64,000 nt of DNA, from positions 1 to 64,000 of the forward strand of contig JBMOOQ010000018.1 in the NCBI GenBank assembly GCA_049324435.1. Direction: 5' to 3'. Made by a program: the position numbers and the translations under genes. This DNA is from Pseudorhodoplanes sp049324435. GTDB taxonomy: Bacteria; Pseudomonadota; Alphaproteobacteria; Rhizobiales; Xanthobacteraceae. Positions 8,207 through 17,555 of the stretch are shown here, one piece after another. Position 1 is the first letter of the stretch. Each line of letters starts with the position of its first letter. The notes under the pieces were generated by a model. The model saw only the letters and a program-made list of their open reading frames with translations, did not search any database and was not told where the DNA came from.

Positions 8207-9523
8207 ATGGAAGATAACAGGATGCCCCCGCAATCGCCGCGCGCTGCGCTCGAGCCGGAGAAGCTCGCGGCGCCAAGGCGCAAGCGCTCGCAGCGGGCAA
8301 AACATCCGGTTGTTATAGTCGGCAATGCGATTTTCACCATCGTGCTCGTTCTTGCGCTCGCGCTGGGCGCGGTGGCCTATTGGGTCAATCAGCGCTTCGA
8401 ACAGTCCGGACCTTTGACCGAGGAAAAAATCGTCAACATTCCGCGCGGGCTCGGCGTTCGCGACATCGCCGAATTGCTGGCACGCGAGGGCGTGATCCGC
8501 GATCCATGGATTTTCGTTGCCGGCGCCGCTGTGATGAAAGTGCGCGGTGCGGATCTGAAATTCGGCGAGTATCAGTTTGCGAAAGCAGCAAGCCCACGCG
8601 ACGTCGCCGAGACCATGGTCGAAGGCAAGGTCGTACAGCACCAGTTCACCGTGGCCGAAGGTCTGACATCGGAGCAGATCGTTGCGCGGCTTCTGGAGAA
8701 CGACAAGCTGACCGGCAATATCCGCGAGGTGCCGCGGGAGGGTTCGCTGCTGCCGGACGGTTATCGCTTCACCCGCGGCACCACGCGCGATGAAATGATC
8801 AAGCGCATGCAGGCTGCGCAAGCCCGTCTGCTGAAGGACGCGTGGGAGCGGCGTGCGCCAGACCATCCGGTCAAGACTCCCGAACAGCTTCTGATCCTCG
8901 CATCGATCATCGAGAAGGAGACCGGCAAGCCTGACGAGCGGACGCGGGTCGCGGCTGTGTTCGTCAACCGGCTCAAGAACAAGATGAAGCTGCAATCAGA
9001 TCCGACGATCATCTATGGACTGGTCGGAGGCAAAGGATCGCTCGGCCGCGGGATTCTCAAAAGCGAGATTTTGCAGCCGACGCCTTACAATACGTATGTG
9101 ATCGAGGGGCTGCCGCCCGGGCCGATCGCCAATCCGGGACGTGCGTCGATCGAAGCCGCGGCCAATCCGGCGCGTACCAAGGAATTGTTCTTTGTCGCGG
9201 ACGGTACCGGCGGCCACGCATTTTCGGAAACCTACGAGCAGCACCAAAAGCATGTCGCAAAACTGCGCGGCCTCGAAAAGGATGCGCGCGATGCCGCCGA
9301 AGCGGCGGCGAATGCCCCGCAACAACCCCAAACTGGCGGCGCATCTCCCGCCGGCAAGCCTGCCCCTGGAGCGCGCCAGCCCGCAGCGTCGCCCGCGGCT
9401 GGACAGCAGCAACCGGGGCGCGCCTCGGCGGCGCAGCCAGCACCGCGGCAGCGCGGTGCACAACCGGGTGCCGCGCAGAGGAGCCAGACTGCGCCCACCT
9501 CAAACGCTCCGCGGACGCAATAG
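8207..9523 (+). CDS. mltG: Endolytic murein transglycosylase MltG
   Basis: 438 residues. It cleaves nascent glycan strands at the outer face of the inner membrane and is thought to set their length. A basic cytoplasmic N-terminus is followed by one transmembrane helix (about residues 36-60), a LysM-like region, and the YceG domain with catalytic Glu236 in LASIIEKETG. Residues beyond about 350 form a Gln/Ala/Pro/Arg-rich disordered tail, longer than in E. coli MltG. A second in-frame ATG at 8222 with GGAAG upstream is an alternative start. The position after fabF is conserved in Rhizobiales. Confidence 0.93.
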   Translation: MEDNRMPPQSPRAALEPEKLAAPRRKRSQRAKHPVVIVGNAIFTIVLVLALALGAVAYWVNQRFEQSGPLTEEKIVNIPRGLGVRDIAELLAREGVIRDPWIFVAGAAVMKVRGADLKFGEYQFAKAASPRDVAETMVEGKVVQHQFTVAEGLTSEQIVARLLENDKLTGNIREVPREGSLLPDGYRFTRGTTRDEMIKRMQAAQARLLKDAWERRAPDHPVKTPEQLLILASIIEKETGKPDERTRVAAVFVNRLKNKMKLQSDPTIIYGLVGGKGSLGRGILKSEILQPTPYNTYVIEGLPPGPIANPGRASIEAAANPARTKELFFVADGTGGHAFSETYEQHQKHVAKLRGLEKDARDAAEAAANAPQQPQTGGASPAGKPAPGARQPAASPAAGQQQPGRASAAQPAPRQRGAQPGAAQRSQTAPTSNAPRTQ

Positions 9524-9583
9524 CGCGCTCTCGCGCGGCCCTGTAATGTTCTGGCTCCGATTCCTCGTCGTTCAAGAGAGCCG

Positions 9584-10471
9584 ATGACGCTATCCAGCAT
9601 GACCGGATTCGCCCGCAGCCATGGCGCGAGCGGAAGTTACGCCTGGTCGTGGGAACTCAAGTCCGTCAATGCCAAGGGGCTTGAAGTGCGGTTGCGGCTG
9701 CCGCCTGGCTTCGATGCGATCGAAATTCCGGTGCGGACGCGGGCGGCGGAAATGCTGTCGCGCGGCAACCTCTATGCGACGCTCACCGTCAAGCGGGAGG
9801 GGATCGCACCGGTTGTGCGCATCAACGAGCCGGTGCTGAAGGCGGTCATCGATGCCGTCGGCAGCCTTTCCGGCAAGGTCGATGCCGACCGGCCGCGCCT
9901 CGACGGTCTGCTTGGTCTCAAGGGCGTGATCGACGTGACCGACGCAGACGAATCCGAGGAGGACAAGGCGGCGGCCGAGGAGGCTGTGGTCAAGGGGTTC
10001 GTCGAAGCGCTGCAAGGTCTTGCCGAGATGCGCAAGCACGAAGGCGAGGCAATCGGACGCGTATTGTCGGCGCGCCTCGATGAAATGGCGGCGCTGTCCG
10101 CGCGCGCAGAAGCTGCGCCGGGCCGCCAGCCCGAAGCGGTAAAGAAAAAACTCGCCGATCAGGTGGCGATGTTGCTCGACGCGTCCAGCCGCCTCGATCC
10201 CGACCGCCTGCATCAGGAGGCGATCCTGATGGCCGGCAAGGCAGACATTCGCGAGGAGCTCGACCGGCTTGCGGCCCATATCGCGCAGGCCCGCAAGCTG
10301 ATGAAAGGCGGCGGCGCGATCGGCCGCAAGCTCGATTTTCTGTCCCAGGAGCTCAATCGCGAAACCAATACGCTGTGCGCGAAATCGAACGACGTGGAGC
10401 TCACCAATATCGGCCTCGAACTGAAAAGCGTGGTCGAACAGTTTCGCGAGCAGGTCCAGAATCTCGAATGA
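9584..10471 (+). CDS. yicC: YicC-family endoribonuclease
   Basis: 295 residues, the normal length for the YicC/YloC family. It begins LSSMTGFARSHG and has the conserved core LELRLRLPPG-like region and the C-terminal EFLSQE-type segment (LDFLSQELNRETNTL), then a final coil with ELKSVVEQFREQVQN. Members are stress-linked RNases that degrade certain small RNAs in E. coli. The stop codon overlaps the gmk start (ATGA), so the two are translationally coupled. Confidence 0.92.
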   Translation: MTLSSMTGFARSHGASGSYAWSWELKSVNAKGLEVRLRLPPGFDAIEIPVRTRAAEMLSRGNLYATLTVKREGIAPVVRINEPVLKAVIDAVGSLSGKVDADRPRLDGLLGLKGVIDVTDADESEEDKAAAEEAVVKGFVEALQGLAEMRKHEGEAIGRVLSARLDEMAALSARAEAAPGRQPEAVKKKLADQVAMLLDASSRLDPDRLHQEAILMAGKADIREELDRLAAHIAQARKLMKGGGAIGRKLDFLSQELNRETNTLCAKSNDVELTNIGLELKSVVEQFREQVQNLE

Positions 10472-11124
10472 GCGCCAATATCGATATCGCCCGCCGCGGC
10501 ATCATGCTGATCGTGTCCTCGCCGTCAGGCGCGGGCAAAACCACGCTGACGCGCAACCTTCTCGAGAAGGAAGAGAATGTCAGCCTGTCGATTTCAGTGA
10601 CGACCCGTCAGCGGCGATCGAGCGAGATCGACGGCATCCATTACAAGTTCATCAGCCGGCGTCAGTTCGAACTGATGCGCGACGGCGGCGAATTGCTGGA
10701 ATGGGCCGAGGTGCACGGCAATTTCTACGGTACGCCGCGTGAGCCCGTGGAGACGGCGCTGGCCGAGGGGCGCGACGTGCTCTTCGATATCGACTGGCAA
10801 GGAACGCAGCAGCTGTATCGGACGATGCGGGACGATGTGGTCAGTGTGTTCGTGCTGCCGCCGACCGCAGAAGAGTTGAAGCTTCGGCTGGAACGCCGCG
10901 CCGAGGATACTCCCGATGTGATTTCGCGCCGGCTCAGGAATGCGGCAGAAGAGATTCCGCATTGGCAGGAATACGATTACGTTCTCGTCAATCGCGATCT
11001 GGAAAAGAGCTTCATTCGCCTGCGCGGAATCCTGACGGCTGAGCGGCTGAAGCGCGTTCATAAGGACGACATCCAGGCTTTCGTCGATACGCTGTTGTCG
11101 GATCTCAAAGCGCTGACGCCGTGA
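10468..11124 (+). CDS. gmk: Guanylate kinase
   Basis: 218 residues. It phosphorylates GMP to GDP. The P-loop SSPSGAGKTT lies at residues 17-26, and the GMP-binding YGTPREPVE and DIDWQGTQQ regions follow. The start is the ATG that overlaps the yicC stop by four bases; an upstream open extension overlaps yicC coding sequence and is not used. The gene converges with rsmA, with only four bases between stop codons. Confidence 0.97.
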   Translation: MSANIDIARRGIMLIVSSPSGAGKTTLTRNLLEKEENVSLSISVTTRQRRSSEIDGIHYKFISRRQFELMRDGGELLEWAEVHGNFYGTPREPVETALAEGRDVLFDIDWQGTQQLYRTMRDDVVSVFVLPPTAEELKLRLERRAEDTPDVISRRLRNAAEEIPHWQEYDYVLVNRDLEKSFIRLRGILTAERLKRVHKDDIQAFVDTLLSDLKALTP

Positions 11125-11128
11125 TGTT

Positions 11129-11974
11129 TCAGCCTTGCGCCGAATAGGCGCGCGCCAGACGGACAAACCCGTCGACCGGAATGTCTTCCGCGCGATTTGT
11201 CGGTGCGATACCCGCGGATTCCAGCAATGCCAGCGGATCGCGCACGAGTGATTTCAGGCTCTGGCGCAACATCTTGCGCCGCTGCCCGAAAGCGGCTTCC
11301 GCGACGCGGTGCAGCGCCATGCGCTCGCACGGCTCGGGTTCGGCGCGCGGGATCAGCTCGACCACGGACGACGTCACCTTGGGCGGCGGCACGAAGGCGG
11401 ACGGGGCAATGTCAAAGAGGATTTTGGCTCGCGTGCGCCACTGTGCCAGCACCGACAGGCGCCCATAGGCTTTGGTGTTCGGTTGCGCGACGATCCGCTC
11501 CGCGACCTCACGCTGGAACATCAGCACCAGCCGGTCGTAATAGGGCGGCCAGGGATCGGTCTCGAGCCATCCAGTCAGGAGGGCCGTCGCAATATTGTAG
11601 GGCAGGTTGGCGACGATCCGGACCGGGCCCTCGGCGAGATATGGATGCGGGTCGAAGGCGAGCGCATCGGCCTCGACAGCAATGAGACGGCCCGGATAAC
11701 GATCTGCGATCTCGTGCAATGCAGCGATCGCGCGGTGGTCGCGCTCGACGGCAATCACGCGAGCGGCGCCGTGAGCGAGCAAGGCGCGCGTCAGGCCTCC
11801 TGGACCTGGGCCGATTTCGATCACGGTGACGCCGGCAAGCGGGCCCGCGGCGCGCGCGATCCGGCCGGTCAGGTTGAGGTCGAGCAGGAAATTCTGGCCA
11901 AGCGACTTCTTTGCGATCAGGTCGTGCTTGCGGATGACCTCCCGCAGCGGCGGCAGATCGTCGATCCCGCCCAT
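11129..11974 (-). CDS. rsmA: 16S rRNA (adenine1518-N6/adenine1519-N6)-dimethyltransferase
   Basis: 281 residues. It dimethylates two adjacent adenines near the 3' end of 16S rRNA during small-subunit maturation. The N-terminal KKSLGQNFLLD segment, SAM-binding EIGPGPGGLT (residues 53-62) and catalytic NLPYN (123-127) are all present. The ATG overlaps the pdxA stop by one base, showing coupled translation at the end of the lptF-lptG-lptD-surA-pdxA-rsmA run. Confidence 0.97.
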   Translation of the reverse strand: MGGIDDLPPLREVIRKHDLIAKKSLGQNFLLDLNLTGRIARAAGPLAGVTVIEIGPGPGGLTRALLAHGAARVIAVERDHRAIAALHEIADRYPGRLIAVEADALAFDPHPYLAEGPVRIVANLPYNIATALLTGWLETDPWPPYYDRLVLMFQREVAERIVAQPNTKAYGRLSVLAQWRTRAKILFDIAPSAFVPPPKVTSSVVELIPRAEPEPCERMALHRVAEAAFGQRRKMLRQSLKSLVRDPLALLESAGIAPTNRAEDIPVDGFVRLARAYSAQG

Positions 11975-12993
11975 CAGGCCGCCGAACGCGATGCGGTTTC
12001 GTTGGCCGCAAGCCGGGCCGCAAGCTTCAGCGACGCAATCAGGCTTTCCGGACTGGCGCGTCCGGTCCCGGCAATGTCGAAGGCGGTGCCATGATCGGGG
12101 GAGGTGCGCACGAATGGCAGACCGAGCGTGACGTTGACTGCGTCCTCGAAGGCGAGGGTCTTAATCGCGACCAGCGCCTGATCATGGTACATGCACAGGG
12201 CCGCATCGTAGGTGCGGCGCGCCGCAGCATGGAACAGCGTATCGGCCGGCAGCGGGCCACGTACCGCAAGGCCAAGCCCAGCGAGCCGCTCGATCGCGGG
12301 CCGGATCACATGGATCTCCTCGTCGCCGAGAAGTCCGTCTTCCCCGGCATGCGGATTCAATCCGGTAATGGCGAGCCGCGGCGCCGGGATGCCGAAGCGT
12401 GTCTTCAGGTCGTGCGCGACTATTTTGCCGGTTTCTACGATCAGGTCCGCGGTGAGAAGTCCCGGCACCGCGCGCAACGGTACATGGATCGTCACCGGAA
12501 CCACGGCGAGATCCGGACACCAGAGCATCATGACCGGTGTCGCAGCGACACTGATCATCTCATGGGCGAGGCGCGCCAGATATTCGGTATGACCCGGATC
12601 GGTGAAGCCGGCGCGATAAAGTACGGCCTTGGCGATCGGATTCGTCACAATCGCCGAGGCACGGCCATCGACGACATCGCGCACCGCGCGCCGGATCGAG
12701 GCAAGAGAGACAGGCGCACTGGTTTGGTCCGGGCAGCCGGGTGCAGCGGTCGCACGCTCCGTAAGCGGAACGATCGGTAGCGCTGTTTCGAAACGCACAT
12801 GAGCCTGTTCCGGCGTCACGGTTTCAGTTGCAATCCGGAGACCGATCTGATCGGCACGCGCCGCGACATGGTCAGGATCGGCAATGAGGTAGAAAGCGGG
12901 GAGATCGCGTTCGCGCCGCATCGACCATGCCATGAGCGCGATGTCGCAGCCGATGCCGGCCGGCTCGCCGATGGTCAGCGCCAGCGCGGGCAT
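11974..12993 (-). CDS. pdxA: 4-hydroxythreonine-4-phosphate dehydrogenase
   Basis: 339 residues. It performs the NAD-dependent oxidation step in DXP-dependent pyridoxal phosphate synthesis. The N-terminal TIGEPAGIGCDIAL, the DPGHTEYLA metal-ligand segment, ITGLNPHAGEDG and the MYHDQALVAIK motif with a metal-binding His are typical. Four bases separate it from surA upstream, and it overlaps rsmA by one base downstream. The surA-pdxA-rsmA order is widely conserved. Confidence 0.96.
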   Translation of the reverse strand: MPALALTIGEPAGIGCDIALMAWSMRRERDLPAFYLIADPDHVAARADQIGLRIATETVTPEQAHVRFETALPIVPLTERATAAPGCPDQTSAPVSLASIRRAVRDVVDGRASAIVTNPIAKAVLYRAGFTDPGHTEYLARLAHEMISVAATPVMMLWCPDLAVVPVTIHVPLRAVPGLLTADLIVETGKIVAHDLKTRFGIPAPRLAITGLNPHAGEDGLLGDEEIHVIRPAIERLAGLGLAVRGPLPADTLFHAAARRTYDAALCMYHDQALVAIKTLAFEDAVNVTLGLPFVRTSPDHGTAFDIAGTGRASPESLIASLKLAARLAANETASRSAA

Positions 12994-12997
12994 CGCG

Positions 12998-13933
12998 TCA
13001 CTGCTTGTACTCGATCATGGCCTGGGCCCGGAGCTCTTTCAGATAGGAGTCTGCCAGCTTCTGGAAACGGCGCTGAAAAATCTCGTCGCGCATTTTGCGT
13101 TTCGTGGGCGAATCCGCGTTGGTTTCCTTCTTTTCGCACAGCGCGAAGACCTCAACGCCGCCCTGGGTTATTTCCGGCGGCGTAACCTTGCCGACTTCGA
13201 CCTTTGCCAGGATTTCGCGCAGCGCCGGACTGAGATCGGCGGAATTGCGCCGGATCGGAGCACGGACCACGACCTCGCGCAGGGCGCGCGCGAACGGCAG
13301 GCCGGTACTGCAGGACTGGAAACGCTGGCGCAGCGCGTCGGCCTCGCGCTTGCGCGCCTCGATGACGCTGGCTGGCGATCCGCGCGGGACCACGAAAGTG
13401 ATCGGATGCAGCGTATATTCGATGCCGGCTTCCTTCTGTTCGCTGCTCTGCATTTCCGCTTCGAAGATGTCTTTTTCGGACGGGTTGAGCTGCTGGCCAA
13501 ACCGGCCGCGGATAATCTGGTTCCACGTCAGGTCCGCTTTAAGCCGTGCTTTGAGGGTATTCGGATTGACCCCTCGGCTTTCCAGCATCTTGCTGAACTG
13601 GTCGGTACTCGCACCGGCATTGCGGGCGATATTGGCGAATGCCGAGTCAACCTCGGCCTGGCTCATCTCGAAATTGAAGCGCTTTCCGGCCAGCACCTTG
13701 ACCTTGTCGTCGATCAATTCGTTGATCACCTCCTGCCGGGATTTCGGTTTCCCGCCGAGCGCGATCAACTTGCCGCGCTGCTCGATATCGTAGGCCGTGA
13801 TCGGCTGACCGGTCACATACAGGACGATTTGCGCTTGCGCCGAAGCCGCGAAAAACCCCGCAAGCAATGCTGCCAGCGCGGTGCTCAAAATCCGGCGTGA
13901 ACCGGCGGTTCGCGCGTATCGGTTTCGCGTCAT
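12998..13933 (-). CDS. surA: SurA-type periplasmic peptidyl-prolyl isomerase/chaperone
   Basis: 311 residues, shorter than E. coli SurA (428), which has two rotamase domains. A signal peptide covers residues 1-34 (ending ASAQA). The SurA N-terminal chaperone domain follows with DKVKVLAGKRF, and then one parvulin-like region around residues 170-270. It escorts outer-membrane proteins across the periplasm. It lies between lptD, whose product is a known type of SurA client, and pdxA. Confidence 0.92.
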   Translation of the reverse strand: MTRNRYARTAGSRRILSTALAALLAGFFAASAQAQIVLYVTGQPITAYDIEQRGKLIALGGKPKSRQEVINELIDDKVKVLAGKRFNFEMSQAEVDSAFANIARNAGASTDQFSKMLESRGVNPNTLKARLKADLTWNQIIRGRFGQQLNPSEKDIFEAEMQSSEQKEAGIEYTLHPITFVVPRGSPASVIEARKREADALRQRFQSCSTGLPFARALREVVVRAPIRRNSADLSPALREILAKVEVGKVTPPEITQGGVEVFALCEKKETNADSPTKRKMRDEIFQRRFQKLADSYLKELRAQAMIEYKQ

Positions 13934-13973
13934 CGATCACCCAAGCCGCGGGAGGGCGCCGCAGCGCTCCCGG

Positions 13974-16454
13974 CTAAAGCCCGCCAATGCCCGGCACCCC
14001 GGTCGAACCGGCGGTGGTGCCGAGCGTGCGCAGGCTCAATTGCAGCATCAGACGATGATCCCTCGTCGGATTGCCGCTGTAGGTATAACTCGTGATGTAA
14101 TTCAGGGCCAAGATAAGGCAATCATCCAAGTATCCCAGACCGAGCCGGGTCTGATCGAAACTGCTGGCGTCGATGTCATAGCGCGCGGCGGCGATCACGG
14201 CCCAGTTCTCGTTCACCTTATAGGAGACCCCGCCCAGGATGCCTTCGCGCCGGTACAGGAACCCGAGCTCCGGCTGCTTGTCGTAGTTGCCGTACAGAGC
14301 CTGCAACGAAATTCTGTCGAAGTTGGCGCGTCCCTCGAGCTCAAATCGCCGCATCTCGAAGGTCTGCTCGTCGAAACGGTACCGTGTCGTGAACGAGAAC
14401 ATGCGGTCCGGCTGATAGGCCAGGCGCGCCACATAATCGGACCTGCGGGTGTCGAGACCGCTCTGCAGACCGGTATTCGTCGCATCGCCGACAGCGAAGG
14501 AGTTGGTGCCGAAAAGCTGGTACGACTGCCCGAACAGAACGTTGACGTAGCCGCCCTGATTGAACTGGGTCGTGGCCTGAACGCCATAATTGGCACGGCC
14601 ACCGCCTTCGACACGGTCCCAGCCCGAGAACTTGTCCACCCGGAACAGGTTGCCGTCATCGAACACAAAGCTCTGAGCGTCTTCGTTCGGAAGCTTTCCG
14701 ATTTTCGACTCGTTGGGGCGGAGGATGACCTGAGCGATCGGCTCAACGGTCGTAGAGCCCCAGGACTGAACATTGATGAGCGGATAGCGGTATTCCAGGC
14801 CAGCAACCGGCATGCCGCGGAACTGGGCTGTGTCGCTGGTCTCAATGAAGTTCGCAACTCCCGGCTGGTTCGTGAGGTTGACCGAAGCGACGTCAGCACG
14901 GAGCGAGAAGAACGGCGTGAAGACCTGCCCGAGCGGGTCGATCACCGACTTTTTCCAGTTGGCCTCAGCCGAGAACCGCGAATAGCTGCCGGGCGCGCCG
15001 CGCAGCAGACAGTTTTTGGTATTCTTGATCGCAGGATCGGCCGTGGTGATGCTGCAATAGCCAAGCGCATCTGCCGTCGGATTGGTTGCATCGAAATCGG
15101 CCGTGTTGCGTGACACGCTGGTCAGGTTGAAGCGGAAACCGAGTTCGCCGCCGAGCACGGGCTGTCCGACCACGTAGCTGTAATCGATGACAGGGTGAAC
15201 GATCGGCAATTGCTTCTGATCGTCGAATTCCGAAAAGCCGTAATAGGAAATCGTTCGCGCGTCGAAATAGGAGCGGCTGCCACGGCCGACGAGATACAGC
15301 TGCGAGACACCCTGCATCTGGGTGTTCATAAAGGGATTGAGCGGATCCCGGGTGAAGCTCTTCACCGGGTAGTCTTGATAATAGGTCTTGTCCGAGATCA
15401 GCAGCGCATCCCAGCCCCAGACCCAGCGCCTGTTGAGACCGAACTGACCGGTCGATTCGACGGCGCCACGCCAGTCGCGGTAGCCCGGCGTCGGGCTGCC
15501 GTCTGAATGAATGAACTCGTCCTTGTCCAGCTGCCGGATGCCGGAGGCACGGATGGCGTAAGCGCCGTTCATCAGCCGGTGGCGCCACTCCACCTGCATG
15601 AACGGTCCTTGTTTGGTGGAGGCGGCGGGGGTCAGCGTCAGGTCATAGTTGGGAGCAAGCGCCCAGAAATACGGCGCCTGCGCCACCAGGCCGAGCTTGT
15701 TGCTGGACGAAAAGATCGGCATCAGCCAGCCGCTCTTGCGCTTTACCGTGGGGTCGGGCGTCGAAAAATAGGGGAAGTGTGCGATCGGGATCCCGAGGAG
15801 CTCGAACGAGCCCTGCTCGAAATGGATCATCTTTTCCTGTTCGTCGTGAATGATCCGGGCACCCTTGACCTGCCACAGCGGCGGCTTGCTTGGGTCGGTC
15901 TTGCAGGGCTCGCACGCCGTATAGACGCCGCTCTGCAATTCCGTATACCGGCCTTGGGACCGATTGGCGCGTGCTGCGGCAAACCGGGTCTGATCCGCGG
16001 TTTCGACGCGAAGCGAGTCGACGAACCCGTCGCGATAATCGTCATTCAGTTCGAGAATCTCACCATACGTGACGTTGCCGCCCGGTTCGGTAAGCCGCAC
16101 ATTACCTTCGGCGCGCAGCCGCTTGGTCTTCTGATTGTAGATGACCTTGTCGGCTTCGATGGTCGAGCCGTCGTAATAGATCTGCACATTGCCGACGGCG
16201 CTGACGCGCTCATTGACGTGATCGTACTGAACCTCCGCGGCCTGGACCATCATCTGCTTGTCGCCCTTCGCGGTCGGACGGGCGATCGATGGTTTCGTGG
16301 CGTTTCGCGGGCGCTCTTCGAACCGGAAGAAGTTGGTCTGTGCAGATACAGGCGTAATCGTCGCGGAACCGATCAGGCCCACGGCAAAACACGCCACCGC
16401 CGCGACAATAAGGACGCGGCTAATCTGTCGAGGACGGGGGATACGCAACGCCAT
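13974..16454 (-). CDS. lptD: LPS-assembly outer membrane protein LptD
   Basis: 826 residues. After a signal region (residues 1-45) comes an OstA/LptA-like beta-jellyroll domain (about 65-200, with SAVGNVQIYYDG and GNVRLTEPGG), then the large beta-barrel domain rich in aromatic strands. Two cysteines in CEPCKTD and further cysteines near CSITTADP/CLLRG could form the disulfides that control LptD maturation. The ATG at 16454 overlaps the lptG stop (TGATG). It inserts LPS into the outer leaflet at the end of the Lpt bridge. Confidence 0.95.
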   Translation of the reverse strand: MALRIPRPRQISRVLIVAAVACFAVGLIGSATITPVSAQTNFFRFEERPRNATKPSIARPTAKGDKQMMVQAAEVQYDHVNERVSAVGNVQIYYDGSTIEADKVIYNQKTKRLRAEGNVRLTEPGGNVTYGEILELNDDYRDGFVDSLRVETADQTRFAAARANRSQGRYTELQSGVYTACEPCKTDPSKPPLWQVKGARIIHDEQEKMIHFEQGSFELLGIPIAHFPYFSTPDPTVKRKSGWLMPIFSSSNKLGLVAQAPYFWALAPNYDLTLTPAASTKQGPFMQVEWRHRLMNGAYAIRASGIRQLDKDEFIHSDGSPTPGYRDWRGAVESTGQFGLNRRWVWGWDALLISDKTYYQDYPVKSFTRDPLNPFMNTQMQGVSQLYLVGRGSRSYFDARTISYYGFSEFDDQKQLPIVHPVIDYSYVVGQPVLGGELGFRFNLTSVSRNTADFDATNPTADALGYCSITTADPAIKNTKNCLLRGAPGSYSRFSAEANWKKSVIDPLGQVFTPFFSLRADVASVNLTNQPGVANFIETSDTAQFRGMPVAGLEYRYPLINVQSWGSTTVEPIAQVILRPNESKIGKLPNEDAQSFVFDDGNLFRVDKFSGWDRVEGGGRANYGVQATTQFNQGGYVNVLFGQSYQLFGTNSFAVGDATNTGLQSGLDTRRSDYVARLAYQPDRMFSFTTRYRFDEQTFEMRRFELEGRANFDRISLQALYGNYDKQPELGFLYRREGILGGVSYKVNENWAVIAAARYDIDASSFDQTRLGLGYLDDCLILALNYITSYTYSGNPTRDHRLMLQLSLRTLGTTAGSTGVPGIGGL

Positions 16455-17542
16455 CACCCGTCTTCCTGATAAAGCAGCACTAGGAACCCCGTCAGGCCAC
16501 CGACCAAGACCGGTGCCCACGCCGCCGTCACCGGCGACAACAAGTCAGTCTTACTCATGTCCTCGGTGATTTTCGAGAGAACATAAAGGAAAAAACCGGA
16601 GAGGACCCCTCCCAGGACCATTTTTTGAACGCCGCCCATGCGGGCGAAGCGCAAGCTGAAAGCAGCGGCAAGTAATACCATCGCGGCAAGCAGGAAGGGG
16701 CGGGACAGCAACTTCTGGTATTGCAGGCGGTAGGCCGCGGCACCAAGCCCGGCATTCTCCGCGAGTCGGATATATTCCGGCAACTCCCACAAGGTCAGGG
16801 TTTCGGGCGTCGCGAACGTTTCGCGAACCTGCTCGCGCGAAATGTTGGTTTTGAGCGCATATTGGGAATGCACGGTCGGCGGCGCGTCGACAGGATAGAC
16901 GCGGGCGTCGTCGAGATGCCAGGCGCCGTCGCCAAGCGAGGCGGCACGGGCTTCGATCCGTTCGCGATATCGGCCGTCGTGGTCGAACGTGAAAATCGTC
17001 ACGCCTTCGAGCCGCATTCCCTGCTCGCGGCTCGTTGCGGCGTTGATGATGGATTGTCCGTCTACGCTGCGCTGGCGCACCCAGAAGCCCGATTCCTGCA
17101 GTCCGAACTCGCGCGCGCCGAAAATTTCAATTTCGTATCGTTTCGATCGCTCCTGAAGATGAGCGGCGACCGGATTGTAGACCAGCGTGGCAAATACCCC
17201 GAGCAGGAGCGCGACAATGATGGCGGGGGCAATGAATTCCCAGGCCGAGACACCTGCCGCACGCGCCACCACAAGCTCGTTGCGCCGCGACAGAGCCAGA
17301 TAGCAGGACATCGCACCAACCAGCACGCAGAACGGCATGATGCGTTCGGTAATGATCGGCACGCGGAAGAACGACAGTTTGAAAACGGACAGCGCGGTCG
17401 CGTTCGGATTGCTGGCGGTACGCCGCATCAGTTCGACGGAATCAAGCAGCGCCACGAGCAATACGACGCCGGCAAAGACAGCGACGACGGTCACGAGGAA
17501 CCGCATTCCGAAATATCGCCCGAGGGTGAATGGCACGCGCAC
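16454..17542 (-). CDS. lptG: LPS export ABC transporter permease LptG
   Basis: 362 residues in the YjgP/YjgQ family: three N-terminal transmembrane helices, a periplasmic beta-jellyroll of about 150 residues (including FGAREFGLQESGFWVRQ), and three C-terminal helices. With LptF and the ATPase LptB it extracts LPS from the inner membrane. The start is a GTG at 17542 with GGAGG seven bases upstream, 13 bases after the lptF stop. A longer open extension only overlaps lptF coding sequence. Confidence 0.95.
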   Translation of the reverse strand: MRVPFTLGRYFGMRFLVTVVAVFAGVVLLVALLDSVELMRRTASNPNATALSVFKLSFFRVPIITERIMPFCVLVGAMSCYLALSRRNELVVARAAGVSAWEFIAPAIIVALLLGVFATLVYNPVAAHLQERSKRYEIEIFGAREFGLQESGFWVRQRSVDGQSIINAATSREQGMRLEGVTIFTFDHDGRYRERIEARAASLGDGAWHLDDARVYPVDAPPTVHSQYALKTNISREQVRETFATPETLTLWELPEYIRLAENAGLGAAAYRLQYQKLLSRPFLLAAMVLLAAAFSLRFARMGGVQKMVLGGVLSGFFLYVLSKITEDMSKTDLLSPVTAAWAPVLVGGLTGFLVLLYQEDG

Positions 17543-17555
17543 CGGTCCGCCTCCG